DNA of 64,000 bases from Turnera subulata (lineage: Eukaryota > Streptophyta > Magnoliopsida > Malpighiales > Passifloraceae), in the NCBI GenBank assembly GCA_028386065.3, contig JAKUCV010000418.1, forward strand, positions 409,195 through 473,194, read 5' to 3'. Both the position numbers and the translations under genes were made by a program. The stretch's first letter is position 1; every line of letters begins with the position of its first letter. Below the pieces are notes generated by a model. It was not told where the DNA came from. It made no database searches and was given only the letters and a program-made list of their open reading frames with translations. Below, one piece after another: positions 22,255 to 35,130 of this stretch.

Positions 22255-25200
22255 TCACTCTGATGCTGAACACATGTGCGAATACTGAGAACGCATGTGC
22301 TCCTCAACTTTCCATGGAGACTCGTTCGCAGAGTGCTTGCCCCACTTAACCTTTACCATCGGTATAACACGGTTCCTCAATTGTCTGACCTCTCGGGCAA
22401 GAATCTGTTCTAGCAACTCTATATATGTAAGATCCACTGATACCTCAATATCTGTTGTACTAACCACATGGCTTAGATCTGATCTGTACCTCCTCAACTT
22501 AGAAACATGGAACACATCATGAATCCGTGACAACTCCTCTGGCAAAGATAATCTGTATGCCAAGGGTCCAACCCCTTCCACGATCACATACGGCCTGATG
22601 TACCTGGGACTCAGCTTCCCTCTTTTCCCAAATCTGATAACTCCGTTCCATGGTGCAACTCGGAGGAAAACTCTTTCTCCCACCTGGCACTCCATCTCAC
22701 GACGATGTTTGTTAGCATAACTCTTCTGTCGGTCCTGTGCTGCTCTCATACTTTGCTTAACTATTTGAATCTTATCAACTGTCTGCTTAATCTGGACCCA
22801 CAATCAAACGGAGACCTTCTTCATCCCAACATACTGGACTTCTGCACTTCCTTCAGTAAAGAGCTTCAAACGGTGGCATGCCGATACTGGAATGAAAACT
22901 GTTATTGTAGGCGAACTCCGCTAAAGGCAAATACTGATCCCAACTCCCACTGAAATTAAGAGCACAAGCCCTTAACATGTCTTCCAGCATCTGAATAGTC
23001 CTCTCTGACTGTCTGTCTGTTTGAGGGTGGAATGCGGTATTGAAACTCAACTTCGTACCCAAAGCTGCTTGCAAACTCTTTCAAAACCATGATGTGAATC
23101 TCGGATCTCTGTCTGAGACTATAGACTTAGGGATTCCGTGTAGTCTCACAATCTCTGTAACATACTGCTTCGCCAACTTGTCCAGGGTGTCTGTCTGTTG
23201 GATGGGGAGAAAATGAGCTGATTTTGTAAGTCAGTCAACAATAACCTAGATGGCATCATGCTGTCTCTGAGTCAACGGTAGTCCAACCACAAAATCTATA
23301 GTGATCATCTCCCATTTCCACTCTGGCACTGTCAAAGATCTTAACTTTCCCGCTGGAGCCTAATGTTCAGCTTTCACTTGCTGGCAGGAGATACACTTAG
23401 CAACATACTCAGCTACATTTTTCTTCATGCGCAGCCACCAGAAATGACTCCTCAAATTCTGATACATTTTAGTGCTTCCAGGGTGCATAGCATACGACGT
23501 CATATGTCCTTCTTCCAGAATCTGACTGCGTAGGTCACCAACACTGGGTACACATAGACGTTTCCCCAGCATCAATGCACTATCCTCAGCTATGTGAAAC
23601 TTGTCTTCTTTTCCACTACGGACTGCTTCCTTCAGCTTGATCAAGTCGGAATCTCCATCTTGTAGTTCCACAATCCAGCCTCTCAGGTTAGACTTGACTT
23701 CAATATGGGTCAACAAGGCTCTTGTCTCATCAACTGACAAATCAACTCCCATCTTCCTTAGCTCGATCAGAGAGGATACTGAGTAGGTCGTGGAAGCATC
23801 TTCTGGTTGTCTTCGGCTCAAAGCATCTGCTACAACATTAGCTTTTCCAAGGTGATACTCAATAGTACAATCATAATTGTTCAGCAACTCAACCCAACGT
23901 CTCTGTCGTAGGTTAAGTTCCTTCTGAGTCATGATGTACTTGAGACTCTTATGATCTGTGAAAATCCGGCATCTCTCTCCGAACAGGTATTGTCGCCAAA
24001 TCTTCAAAGCAAGGATCACTGCGGCCATCTCTAGATCATGTGTCGGATAGTTCTTCTTATGTGGTCTCAACTGTCTCGAAGCATAAGCAATCACTCGGCC
24101 CTCCTGCAATAGAACTGCTCCCAAACCAAGACCTGAAGCATCACAAAATAGCACATACTTCGCTCCTGGCTTAGGTACTGTCAAAATTGGCGCTGATGTC
24201 AACTTCTTCTTCAGTTCGTCAAAACTCTTCTGGCAGGCTTCACTCCAAACAAAAGCTTGATCTTTCCTCAATAGCTTGGTTCTAGGACTGGCTATCAAGG
24301 AAAAACCCTCGATGAATCTCCAGTAATATCTTGTAAGGCCAAGAAAACTTCTGACTTCGGGTATCGTCTTGGGTGGCTCCCATTCTAGAATAGCTCTTAC
24401 CTTGGCAGGGTCAACTTTAATCCCATCCCTGGATACAACATGTCCAAGGAATGCAACCTCTTCAAGCCAAAACTCGCACTTACTGAACTTGGCATACAAC
24501 TGTTTCTCTCGCAACCTCTGTAGTACTACCCTTAGGTGCTCATCATGTTCTTGCCTACTCTTGGAGTATATCAGAATATCGTCGATGATGACTACTACAA
24601 ACTTGTCCAAGAACTCGTTCAGGACCAAGTGCATCAAGCACATGAAAACTGCAGGTGCATTGGTCAAGCCGAAAGGAACCACTGTGAACTCAAAATGACA
24701 ATACCGAGTACGGAAGGCTGTCTTCGGTATGTCTTTCTCTGCAATCTTAACCTGATGGTAGCCAGACCGAAGATCAATCTTGGAAAACACGGTAGCTCCC
24801 TGTAACTGATCAAAGAGGTCATCAATCCTGGGAAGCGGGTGCTTGTTCTTCATTGTCACTTTGTTCAACTGTCGGTAGTCCACACACATTCGCAAACTGC
24901 CATCTTTCTTCTTAACAAACAGCACTGGTGATCCCCAAGGTGATGTACTAGGCCTGATGAATCCCTTCTCAAGCAGCTCTTCTAACTGTTTCTTCAACTC
25001 CTGGAGTTCTGTCGGTGCCATCCGATATGGTGCCATTGAGATAGGTGTCACTCCCGGCATCAAGTCGATGGTGTACTCAACTTCTCTATCAGGTGGCAAT
25101 CCTGGTAAATCCTCTGGAAACACATCTGGAAACTCTCTCACAACTGTGATGTCCCCTAAAATCGGGGTCTGAACTTCTTCGCCTTTGACATGAGTCAACA

Positions 25201-26879
25201 AGGCATCTGAACCGTGCAGCTTCATTCCAAAATCCTGATTAGCAGAGATACTACAAGTAGCAGCAGCTCTCCCAATACCTGTCAATAAAACCTATTGCCC
25301 ACCATCGGATGTCAGCAGCACTTCCTTGGTTCGACAGTTCACCATAGCACTGTACCTAGACAATAAATCCATCCCCAGAATAATATCGAAACCTCCCATA
25401 TTCAACACAACCAACCATGCAAGGAAAACCTCGTTGTCGTACGAAAGCGAAACGTCTTTGCACACATGGGTTAACCTGACCACTAACCCGCAGGTAACCT
25501 AACCCTCATCGAATAAGTTAAACTCTCTTCCGTACAGTTATGTTGTATTGCAAAAATTTGCGCAACAAATGAATGCGTAGCACCAGGATCAATCAAAGTA
25601 TAAACAATACTACCAAAGACTGTAAAAGTACCTGCTATAACATCGGCATTCTTTGGATCCTCATCAGCGATGATCACAAATGCTCTCGGCACTGTTGCAC
25701 TCTGATTCATGGCTGACTGGGTTCTAGTAGGAACAGCTCCACGTCCTCGGCTTCGGCCAACTCCAGAACCACTAGGAACACTGGCAACTGAAGCTTGCAC
25801 TATCTGAGCAGGTGTCGTACCTCCAAATCTTCCCAACTTGGGACAAGAATACCGGTAGTGCCCAACTTCGTTACACTCATAGCACCTCACCTAAGATAGA
25901 GGAAGTCTCGGGCGAGTATCCCCAGACGAAGTCCCTCCAGACTGAGTCCAAAAACTGCCTCAGTTGTAGGTGTTGTTGTTCCATCCACGTCCCTAACTTA
26001 CTGGCATAAATCGGGTCTGTCCATACCCTGATCGGTTGGCTGGTGTCTGGAACCTCTTTTTTTGTCCCCCAAAACTCTGTGTAGCTTGCCTCTTATGGAT
26101 CTCCTGATGCACTCTCTCATTGCCCAGCCAGATAATCTTGGCTCTCAAGGCATCTGATAGCATATCTTGGTAAGTCTCGTAAACCTTGCACCCCATGACT
26201 GTCTGGATACCAGAACGAAGACCATCCCAGAAACGTTTACATCTGGCATCCGGAGTGGATACAAACTCACTAGCGTAGATGGACAGGCGATTGAACTTGA
26301 TCTCATACTCATTGACCGTCTGTTCTGCCCCCTGTTGTAGCCCAAAAACTCTCGTTTCAGCTGGTCCTGGTACGCCTCAGAATTAAACTTCCTTTGGAAC
26401 ATCTCCATGAACTGGTTCCATGGCATAGTGATAAGTGTCGGCAGATCCCTGGTTGCAGACTCCCACCAATCAACGACAACTCCTTTGAACATAGCAGCTG
26501 CATATCTGGCCCACTTGTCATTTCTACACGTCAGTTTCAGCATAACCCTGTTCATCTGTCTGAGCCACTGATCAGCATCCTGTGGTGTAGTAATACCGGT
26601 GAAAATCTCTGCCCCAAGCTTCTCCAGCTTCGTATACACTGGATCCTCGACTGGTCCATGGTTTTCCTATTCCCAAGCTTCCATAGCATCGATACGAGCA
26701 TCTCTGGCATCTTGCCTTCGCAGAATCTGAGTTACCATGTTTAACAACTGCGTAGGGTCTCCCAAAGGAACAATCGGAGGATGTTCCGGACCTCCCCCAA
26801 CTTGCTGCGGTTGATCCACCGATACCTGATCGTCATCTAGGTGACCTCCAGCATGCTGATTCCCTCCAACCGGATCCAT
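22255..26879 (-). pseudogene. Gag-pol polyprotein of the minus-strand gypsy element, broken
   Basis: Read from 26879 downward: Gag start MDPVGGNQHAG (26879) with an early stop near 26665, the retrotransposon Gag domain (26145-26639), the zinc knuckle [14 protein letters not shown] (about 25840-25890), and protease with LIDPGATHSF (about 25590). The longest open piece (23360-25285) holds reverse transcriptase with IIDDILIYS, RNase H with [13 protein letters not shown], and the integrase HHCC region. Integrase core pieces (22853-23074) and a chromodomain-like C-terminus (22255-22803, [19 protein letters not shown]) follow. At least four frame changes or stops separate these parts, for example near 25890-25993 and 23074-23360. 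The catalytic DD pair survives. It shares long near-identical stretches with the plus-strand copy. Confidence 0.9.
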
Positions 26880-27009
26880 TCATCTTACCTATATGAGAAT
26901 GTATATGCATGCATATTATATCATGTCATGACAAATTTTATGCATAGACAAACAATCATGCAATCACAGTTACGTCCCTAATGACCTACTGCCTGCTCCG
27001 CTACCAAAA

Positions 27010-29753
27010 TGAAGCGCCCCGACCCGTATTTACCAGATACAGTAAACACGTGCCGAAACTATTCTTATTGATAGAACAGACAGTACATCACAATAAAATA
27101 CTACACTGTAAATTCAAATACAGCAGAAGTACCAAGACAACATCCGTCACCCATATCCGGGGACCATTATTCAATCCACACACATTACTCAACAACAGCA
27201 GCATAATCCAGTATAAACAGCATCATAAGCAATATAGGAAAGCAGCAACACAGCAGCATATATATCACAATAGCGGAAGACTTATATGCACATGCAGCGG
27301 AGGTATGGATCCGGGGTCAGTGGAGAAGAAAGCAGCAGCCATCGAACGTCGTACCTGAACTACGAAACAACTTAACCAACGTCGTCCGAAGTGCTCACCG
27401 ACCATGGATAAATAGAGATATGCAGGCAACCATAATACTTTCGAAGAAAATATAGGCAAAGACAACTCAAAGATTCTACCAAAACACGACTGAGCCAAGA
27501 CCAAAAGAATATTTATTATTATTACCAATTTTATCTTCTAGGCCCCTGTCACTGGACAAGCTAGGGTCATACCTGGTTATTAACTAATTCTGGATGCCAG
27601 GCCAAAACACAATCCGGGATCAACATCCCAATAACAACCAATCCGGGATCAACATCCCAATATCCAAATCATCCGGGATCAACATCCCTAATAACCAAAC
27701 CAAACCGGCCTTGACACCACAGAACTAGCCTCTAACCATCTAGTCGTACCACTACTTTCCACGTGACAATTAAAATCATCATCTCAAATTCAATTCCAAT
27801 TCGATTTCCAGTACTCATTATCCTTTCCTCAATTATCCACATTTACCAGTTCAATATTATTCTCAACACAATATCCACAAACCAAAAACGCAGTTTATCA
27901 ACAACAACAACAACATCATAGCAGTCAAACAACCAACAGTTACTATCTCAGCAGTTCAATCAAACAACAAAGCACACACAGTATTACGGGCACACAACAA
28001 AGGTTATCCATCCTCACCTTAGCCGATTATCAATTATGGAATTGACCAACAGACTCCAAGTCCGGTTCCTCAGGTATCCGCTCGTTATCAACTCCTATAT
28101 CAAACAAATAATATGCACGCATAAGATGTTATGTAGATGCCATGCTAATACTATATGCCGTAAAATTAAAATACTGAACCAACTCGGTACTGCCTCAGAT
28201 TATATTCCACTATCATCATAATTCATCATTTATTTTCCAGTGTTAAAAATACACTATACTTATACCCAGTTATTATTCTGGTATTTTATTACCTTGGTAA
28301 TATCCTTTCCGAAATTATTTCCTCAAAATAATTATTATACCATATATAACATACTTTTCCCAAAAATATTATTTTCACCAATTATTTTTATTTTCCAAGT
28401 TATTCCAGAATATTATTTTCCCAAAATTATTTCCATTTAATTCTCTTTTCCAGATTTATTTTCCCTTTTTTTTTAAACAAACTGGGCCAACAGTGCTAAC
28501 CCAACCCACTACATAGACCAGACCCAAGCTCCAAGCAGGAGCCCAGGTGTAGGCCCAGGCACAGGCCCAGGCGCACACCAGCCCAGCTCCATCCCAAACT
28601 CTAAACCCAACATGCCCAGCCCAACCATTTAGCCCATACACCCAAGCTCCTCACCTCACTCGGCCCAGGTAGACATCCAGGTCAACCCGACCCAGTGTCA
28701 TGACCCGGCTGGGTGAAGTGGGTACTCGGGCAACGGGGTTGTCTTCAACCCGTGGATGGCTCACCTCGGGTCTCGGCAGGCGGTGGCGAACGGCGACGCA
28801 GCGAGTGGTAGGGCGATGGGAACGAGCGAGGCGCGACCGGAACGAGGGGAGGCGGAATCGGTGTCGGCAGGGGAGATCGGACGAGGGAGCAAACTTGCTT
28901 GACGAGTTCGTCACGACCCGGGCAGCAACGACGAACTGCAGGGAGGACGGCCGGCAAAGGAAGAAGGAAGGAGGAAGGAAGGGAGGAGGTGCAGGCGGCT
29001 CGGCCGATGGTCTCGGCTGTGGTGGAGGTCTCGGCAGTATGGTGTTTCATGGGGAGGAGGAAGAGATGGGTTGTGTGGGGTTGTCCAAAACGGCGGCGTT
29101 TTAGCTAGAGTGTGTGTGTGTTTGTTTTTTTTTTTTTTTTTTTTTCTGGTTTAGCTTTGAGAGGTGAGTTGCACTGGGTTTTGCTGAAACAAAACAAAGG
29201 AAGGGGAACTGGAGGTGTGTGTGTTTGCAGGAGATGGTGATATGGGTGAGTTTGTAGTATGTGGTTTTACAGGTAAAATTTACAGAGGAGAGGATGAAGA
29301 TGAAGGCGATGGTGGTGTACTGATGAGGTAGGAAAAACATAGGTTTAAGGCATGCAAGACTGGTGAAGTACGAGCAAAACACTGGTAAGGCACGGGTAAC
29401 ACAATCTGCTTACAGGCTTCACAGTAGAGGGCGGCAGTAGCCTTATTACTGTGCAGCATGTGAGGCGGGTTCTACCCGGATTAGAAAATAACCACTATAT
29501 CCCCTTTGAATTTATTTCTGGTCCGATAACTCGAGGATAAACCCGGCTTTTCTGAAGATTCTTGGACCCGAAAAATTCCAACTTGGTCCGTAAAATCCGC
29601 AGAAAAATCCTGAACGTGGGACAAGGCTCGGTTTCGGAATCCAAAGCTCGAGTTACCATAAATTAATTACCCAAGATTATTTTAATGGTAAATAACTGTG
29701 TAAAAACTTTTTACGGTACCGGTAAAAATGCGGAAATTACCCGAGCTGTTACA
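27010..29753 (-). repeat. 5' LTR of the minus-strand gypsy element
   Basis: Length is 2,744 bp, matching 19474-22219 with frequent substitutions and small indels. In element sense it would hold the promoter and leader. It contains the better-preserved copy of the putative split LTR gene (28765-29050 and 28030-28094, minus strand). Confidence 0.92.
28030..29050 (-). CDS. Putative split ORF inside the LTR (minus-strand element)
   Basis: This is an inferred gene, not a known family. On the minus strand, an ATG at 29050 opens a Pro/Ser/Arg/Thr-rich frame that reaches GAG|GTGAGC, with the exon ending at 28765 (286 nt, phase 1). A GATATAG acceptor ends at 28095. The next segment, 28094-28030, is exactly 65 nt including the stop. 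Joined in phase, it would encode an acidic tail with the motif DNERIPEEPDL. The predicted product has 116 residues. The same layout occurs in the plus-strand element (51365-51689 and 52510-52574), also with a 65-nt second segment. No transcript evidence is available. Chance conservation of a leader exon without translation is the main alternative. Confidence 0.35.
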
Positions 29754-31172
29754 CATAAAGTCACGACCATTGTGGCATGGATTCAAATACCTGGAATCTC
29801 TTGCGAGTAGTATGACCGTGGCATCCTAAGAGCAGTGTGTAATGAGATTGGTGCACTTGTCCGCCTTGATCGTAACACACAGGAGGCCATTAAGGGTCGC
29901 TACGCACGTGTAGCAGTGGAATTAGATCTTTCTAAACCCTTGCAATCACAAGTATTTGTTGATGATAAATGGTATCATATATCCTACACAAATATTCCTC
30001 AAATCTGTTTTCACTGTGGTATTGCAGGTCATCTTATGTCAGGTTGTTCTTCACGAATTCCAGCAGAGTCTAACTGTAGCAGGAACCCGATTGTAGTACC
30101 GGTGACACAGAACCAAGCTAATAGTGTCCCAAGCCGCCCGACTCCCCCCAACCCCCCCTCGTCCATCAACCATTCAACGGTGCCCTAACCACCCCGTGGT
30201 GAATGGATGATCGCCAGTCGCAGACGCTGGCCGGAGCGTGTAGGGGGTAACCAGGTACAAAAGGAAACAAGCATGGGGAAGGAAAGTACTAATTCCAAGC
30301 AATCAGGATCCCATTTCGACGTCCTCAACGATTATGTTACCGTTGAGCGTCCATCTGTGCATGAGAAAAGGAACAATGTCATTAATGTCAATCAACCAGA
30401 AGATTGCGATGGTTCCCTTCCAAAAGCCGCGGTTGAAGCATCATTATCAGCTCTTTCCATTTCCAAATCACCCCACGGCTCCATTATTAGCGGGACCACC
30501 CCCATTAATCCTGGAAGTCCACTCCCCACCTCACCTACTCACATGCTCGCCGCAAATGCCGCCAGCCCCTCCCTAGTTATCCCTGACATAAACCCCAAGG
30601 TTCAGCTCCCAGATACAATTAAGGAAACCACATGCACAACCCCAATTCCCAATTGGACCAAACTACCCACGAGCACAACGGTTATTTCCAAAAGCCCCAA
30701 ACAAGTAATGTAAAACCCATGCAAACCCATGCACCCACGAGATTAGGCAAAACTGCCCACGTCCCTTCCAAGGTAACCAAGACTACACCATACACTCGTG
30801 GCCCAGCTGCCCCCAAGAATACCCTAACAACCCCTCTCATGATCATTCAGACCATAGCACCCACAGGCCTTGTAAACATTTCTCCCCCCATCTCCTTGTT
30901 CCACCTGATATATCCAATAGTGCCCAACCGTTGGACATATCTTTTGATAAAACAAGCCATGGCCATAGTGACCTGATGGACACTCCCATGTACGAGGATA
31001 CTGATCCACCAGGAACAGAATCTCCACATACTTTGGTGCAGGAAGATGTTGTGTCCGAGTTAATACCACAACTTACAAAGTCAATGGCGTCTGAAGCCCA
31101 ACTGCAAGAGACTCATGTCTCTACCGTATAAACCTGCGTCCACTGGTATCTCCCTCACATATACTCTTTTTT

Positions 31173-34100
31173 ATGGATAGATACAAAACCATTGTTTGGA
31201 ATTGTCAAGGTGCAGGTAGCAAGAAGTTTTAGAGAGCTACAAGAGAACTAGTTAACTCTCATCAACCCTGTATTTTTGTGGTAGTTGAGACGTGGGTGGA
31301 GTATGCTCATTTGAATGGCTTTTTTCAAGGGATGGGCTTTGATCAGAGCTTCATCATGGATCCGGTGGGTTTTTCCAAAGGTATCTGGTTGATATGGAGA
31401 TCTGCTATGGTTGACCTGCAACCCCTAATTTGCAATCACCAATACCTCCATGCTCAGGTTCAATCCCCTTCGGGAGACAAATGGTTGTTCACAGCTGTGT
31501 ATGCTAGCCCAACTCCATCTTTGCGTGACAAGCTCAGGAAGGATTTACAAGATCTGGCATATAATATTAAAGACCCATGGCTCTTGGCTGGCGATTTTAA
31601 CGTAATTGCACACACATCTGAAAGGGCTGGCCGTAATATTACTAGCATCCCCATCTGTAACAAATTCACCACGTTTATCCTACAAGCTAACTTAGTGGAC
31701 CTTGGTTTTATTGGATGCCCGTTCATTTGGGAGAGGGGTTCGATAAGGAAACGACTCGACCGTGGGCTATCCAACACTTCCTGGAGGCTCTTATTCCCAG
31801 ATGCTACAGTACACCACCTAATTTGCTCAAAATCGGACCATTTCCCGCTACTGATTAGCTTTGATGGGCAGTTACCCTCTTTTGGTTCACGGTCATTCCG
31901 CTTTCAACTAGCGTGGACTACTCACGAGGATTTCAAGAATATTGTAGCCACAGCCTGGACTCGTGATGGCCCCCTAGCGGATCGAACGAAGCATTTGGCA
32001 GATGTTCTTTGCAAATGGAACAAGATAGTTTTCGGTAACGTGTTTAAAAAAAAAAAACCAAATTCTCAAGAGACTGAAAGGTATTAGGAAGGCGAAAGAT
32101 GGAAACAGAAGAGGCCCTCCCCTTCGTCGTCTTGAGAAACAACTCAAACAGGAACTGGATCAAGTTCTTCTCCAGGAGGAACTTATCTGGTATCACAAAT
32201 CACGGAGTAAATGGATTCGGGGTGGTGATCGAAATACCAAGTTCTTTCATACTACCACCATAATTAGAAGGCAGAAAAACAAGATTAAAGGACTATTACT
32301 TGGGCAGGATTGGTGTTTCGACCCTCAAACTCTTCAATCGGCTGCTGTGGATTTTTACAAGAACTTATTCTCTTTAAATCCTCACCAGACACCGTTGTAT
32401 CAGGTCCAGGGCCGGTTCCCCCAACTAGATGCATTTTCACTTTCTGCACTTAAGGATGGGGCAACAGAAAAAAGAAGTAAAGGCGGCATTATTTGGTATG
32501 GGACCACACAAGGCTCCTGGAGTTGATGGTTTTCCTGCAGCATTCTTATAGCAGAATTGTGATGTTGTTAAAGAAGAATTGTGCAAATTTGTGAATGACG
32601 CCTTGAAGAATAGCCAATTTGATGCTTCCCTAAATAAGACCCTATTGCTTTTAATCCCTAAACTTGCTTCCCCTGAGTTATTTTCACACTTTAGACCTAT
32701 TTCCCTATGTAACGTTACTTATAAGCTTCTTTCTAAAGTTCTTGTTAATAGGCTAAAGCCACTAATGCCTGATCTTGTGTTACCCTTTCAGTCTTCCTTT
32801 GTTCCTGGTAGACAAATTACTAAAAACGTGATTATTATGCAGGAGATAATTCATTCAATGCATATCAAAGGGGGGAAAAAATATATGGCCATTAAACTTG
32901 ACTTGGAAAAAGCATATGACAAGATTCGCTGGGATTTTGTTTATGACACCTTAAAGGATATTGGATTCCCTTTGGAGCTTATTAACCTAATTCTCTTTTG
33001 CCTATCATCTAGTTCGATGCAGGTTCTCTGGAATGGGGAAAAGACGGAAACCTTCAACCCGTCATGCGGCTTAAGACAGGGAGACCCCCTCTCGCCCTAT
33101 ATTTTTGTACTCTGTCTCGAGCGGCTATCTCAAGCTATTAGCCTTGAAGTCCAGAATAATAGATGGAAACCATTTTCCTTTAAAGATTCTGAGCCACTAA
33201 TCTCTCATATGTTCTTTGCAGATGACTTGGTTCTATTCGCGGAAGCTAGTGTTGAACAAGCTGATGTCATCTCACGCTACCTTGAAATATTTTGCATCAG
33301 CTCTGGACAATGTATTAGCAAGCCTAAATCCAGAATGTTCTTCTCAAAGAATGTGTCGGACAGCTTAGGTCAGGCCATAAGTGCAAAGTGTGGCATCCCC
33401 CGCACAGACCAGCTAGGGAAGTATTTGGGTATCCCGTTGATTCATGGGCGCACCAGTGCAAAAAACTTTGAATTTATTAAGGAGAAAGGGGGGTCCCGGC
33501 TAAAGGGGTGGAAAACTTCCACTCTTTCCTTTGCAGGGAGGTTAACCTTAACGCAATCTGTGCTACAAGCTATACCCTCGTACTCTATGCAGATGGTATC
33601 AATACCTCTCTCTGTGTGTGATGAAATTGACAAACAGGCTCGTCAATTTTTGTGGGGATCCACTAAAGAGGACCGTAAACCCTCTCTAGTAAGCTGGGAC
33701 AAAGTATGCCGACCGAAAGATGAAGGAGGGCTTGGGCTCCGCTCGATGAGACAGGGTAATACGGCTTTTCTTGTTAAACTTGCCTGGAAATTTCTAACGC
33801 AGCCTGCTTCTCTGTGGGTGAGAATGTTGAAAGCCAAATATGGGAATGGTACTAATTTCTTGCCTAAAATGGTTTCAGGTCCTTGTTGCTCACATGTTTG
33901 GAAGGGTCTCTGTAAAGCATGGCCAATTCTCCAAGAAGGCACTACTTAGATCATTGGGAACGGATGCAACGCAAGCTTCTGGATGGACAATTGGTTAGGC
34001 AATGAGAAGAACCTCCTCTCACATGCCACCCAACCAATTCCAGATGAACAAAAATATAGAGATGTTCGCTTTTATGTTTGTAGTGATGGCTCATGGGATA

Positions 34101-35128
34101 TGGCTACTTTACGGCAGTTCTTACCCCCAAGTATTATTGGGCTGCTCGCTCTATCACCTACCCCTGCAAATAATGACGAAGTAGATATTGCGGTCTGGGA
34201 AGGGACTGGATTTGGGGAATGTTCGGTGAAATCTGCATACAAGTTAATATCACAAGGCCATGACAGTACACAGAAGGAGCTGTGGCGTACAATTTGGAGA
34301 TGGAATGGCCTCCCTCGTGCACGTACATTCCTCTGGCAGCTCGCGCATAATGCCATACTTACTAACGCTGAACGCACACGGTGGCACATGACGATGGTGG
34401 ATGTATGTCCACGATGCCACCAAGAACCGGAATCCGCACTCCATGCTGTGCGTGACTGCAGGTATGTACAATCTGTATGGCACCAACTCTTACGGCCTAA
34501 CTCCCTGCATGTGTTTTTTGTAGAGAGGAATGTGGAGTCATGGTTGCAACGCTCGTTGACTGCAAACTATGGCCAAAACCTGCTATGTCCGTGGCCTATC
34601 GTCTTTGGCATGGCCATCTGGCTTATATGGAAGAACAGGAATGCGCTAGTGTTTGAGCCAGCCAACACAGACGGGGACCCGATATACCTCGACGACACAA
34701 TTATCCACTATGCTTACTCTGTTTGGTGCGGGACTGCTCAATGTGCAAAGCTTGGTGCTGGAAATCTTTCGACGTTAAAGAGGATTGGATGGACAGCCCC
34801 GCAGCCTGGAATTCTTAAAGCAAATACAGATGGTTCCTGCTGCCTGTCATCAAGCCGGTCCGGGGCGGGTGGAGTAATTCGTGATTCGTAAGGGCGTTGG
34901 CTGCAGGGATTTACGCACAGGATCTCTCACTGTGGACCGTTCATGGCCGAACTTTGGGCAGTGTTTGACATTCTGACGATTGCCATCAGTATGGGAGTGT
35001 CATCACTCGAAGTTGAAGTGGACAGCTCCGCTGTTGTTGACCTTATCCTTGGCCGCAGTGATCATCGGTTCTCTTCTTTACCGTTGATGGACTACATCAG
35101 ACACATGCTTAACCAGCCATACCGTTGA
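31173..35128 (+). pseudogene. LINE ORF2 (endonuclease, reverse transcriptase, RNase H), broken
   Basis: Starts at ATG 31173, but codon 20 is TAG (31230-31232). The AP-type endonuclease part is open from 31278 to 32087, with LLAGDFNVIAH (about 31585) and SKSDHFPLLI (about 31830). The frame is lost at an A-run near 32046-32058. The reverse transcriptase segment 32579-33949 contains FRPISLCN, LDLEKAYDKI, GLRQGDPLSPY and FADDLVLF with both catalytic Asp. After a stop at 33947 the same frame runs on through the zf-RVT-like region (FLWQLAHNAILTNAERTRW, CPRCH). It then reaches RNase H (ANTDGSC, AELWAVFD, VDSSAVVDLI), with another stop at 34889. The RNase H tail is cut short. Several independent breaks show that it is long dead. 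Confidence 0.9.
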
Positions 35129-35130
35129 TG

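Larger units (their letters stand above)
19474..29753 (-). mobile_element. Ty3/gypsy chromovirus (Tekay-like), complete but degenerate
   Basis: A 10,280-bp element on the minus strand with two long LTRs (19474-22219 and 27010-29753). It has a perfect 5-bp duplication, CATAA, at 19469-19473 and 29754-29758. A purine-rich tract adjoins the 3' LTR (minus strand, about 22220-22245). A candidate primer site, TGGTAGCGGAGCAGG, follows the 5' LTR (minus strand, about 26991-27006). It encodes gag, protease, reverse transcriptase, RNase H, integrase and a chromodomain-like end, the Ty3/gypsy order. Long LTRs plus a C-terminal chromodomain point to the Tekay/Del lineage. Coding breaks and clear LTR divergence make it older than the copy at 42635. 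Confidence 0.92.
19024..31132 (+). pseudogene. LINE ORF1 (DUF4283 and CCHC zinc knuckle), interrupted
   Basis: The N-terminal part (about 19024-19473) matches the DUF4283 domain of plant LINE ORF1 and of retro-derived host proteins (WGRNIGYRSLCSRLPNLWK, then FLNREDYLRALTDGPW). The frame resumes after the nested element at 29760. The phase is preserved exactly if the insert and one CATAA copy are left out. It then reaches a CCHC knuckle, CFHCGIAGHLMSGC (about 30007-30048). In-frame stops occur at 29808 and 30186, and frame changes follow 30713. The Pro/Thr/Ser-rich C-terminal part runs to about 31130. In its active state the protein would bind LINE RNA; this copy cannot be made whole. Confidence 0.8.
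18840..35130 (+). mobile_element. L1-type LINE, decayed, split by a nested Ty3/gypsy element
   Basis: Two blocks of one plant LINE: about 18840-19473 and 29759-about 35130. The gypsy element 19474-29753 and one copy of its CATAA duplication lie between. The blocks carry ORF1 (nucleic-acid-binding) then ORF2 (endonuclease, reverse transcriptase, zinc region, RNase H), the normal order for plant L1 elements with an RNase H tail. A GC-rich leader precedes ORF1 (18890-19030). The 3' end stops within RNase H and no poly(A) tail or flanking duplication was found, so both outer boundaries are approximate. Stops and frameshifts in both ORFs make it inactive. Confidence 0.85.

Noticed and set aside
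23601..24805. Several plus-strand frames of 61-109 codons within 23.6-25.2 kb
   Set aside because: They are antisense shadows of the gypsy reverse transcriptase frame.
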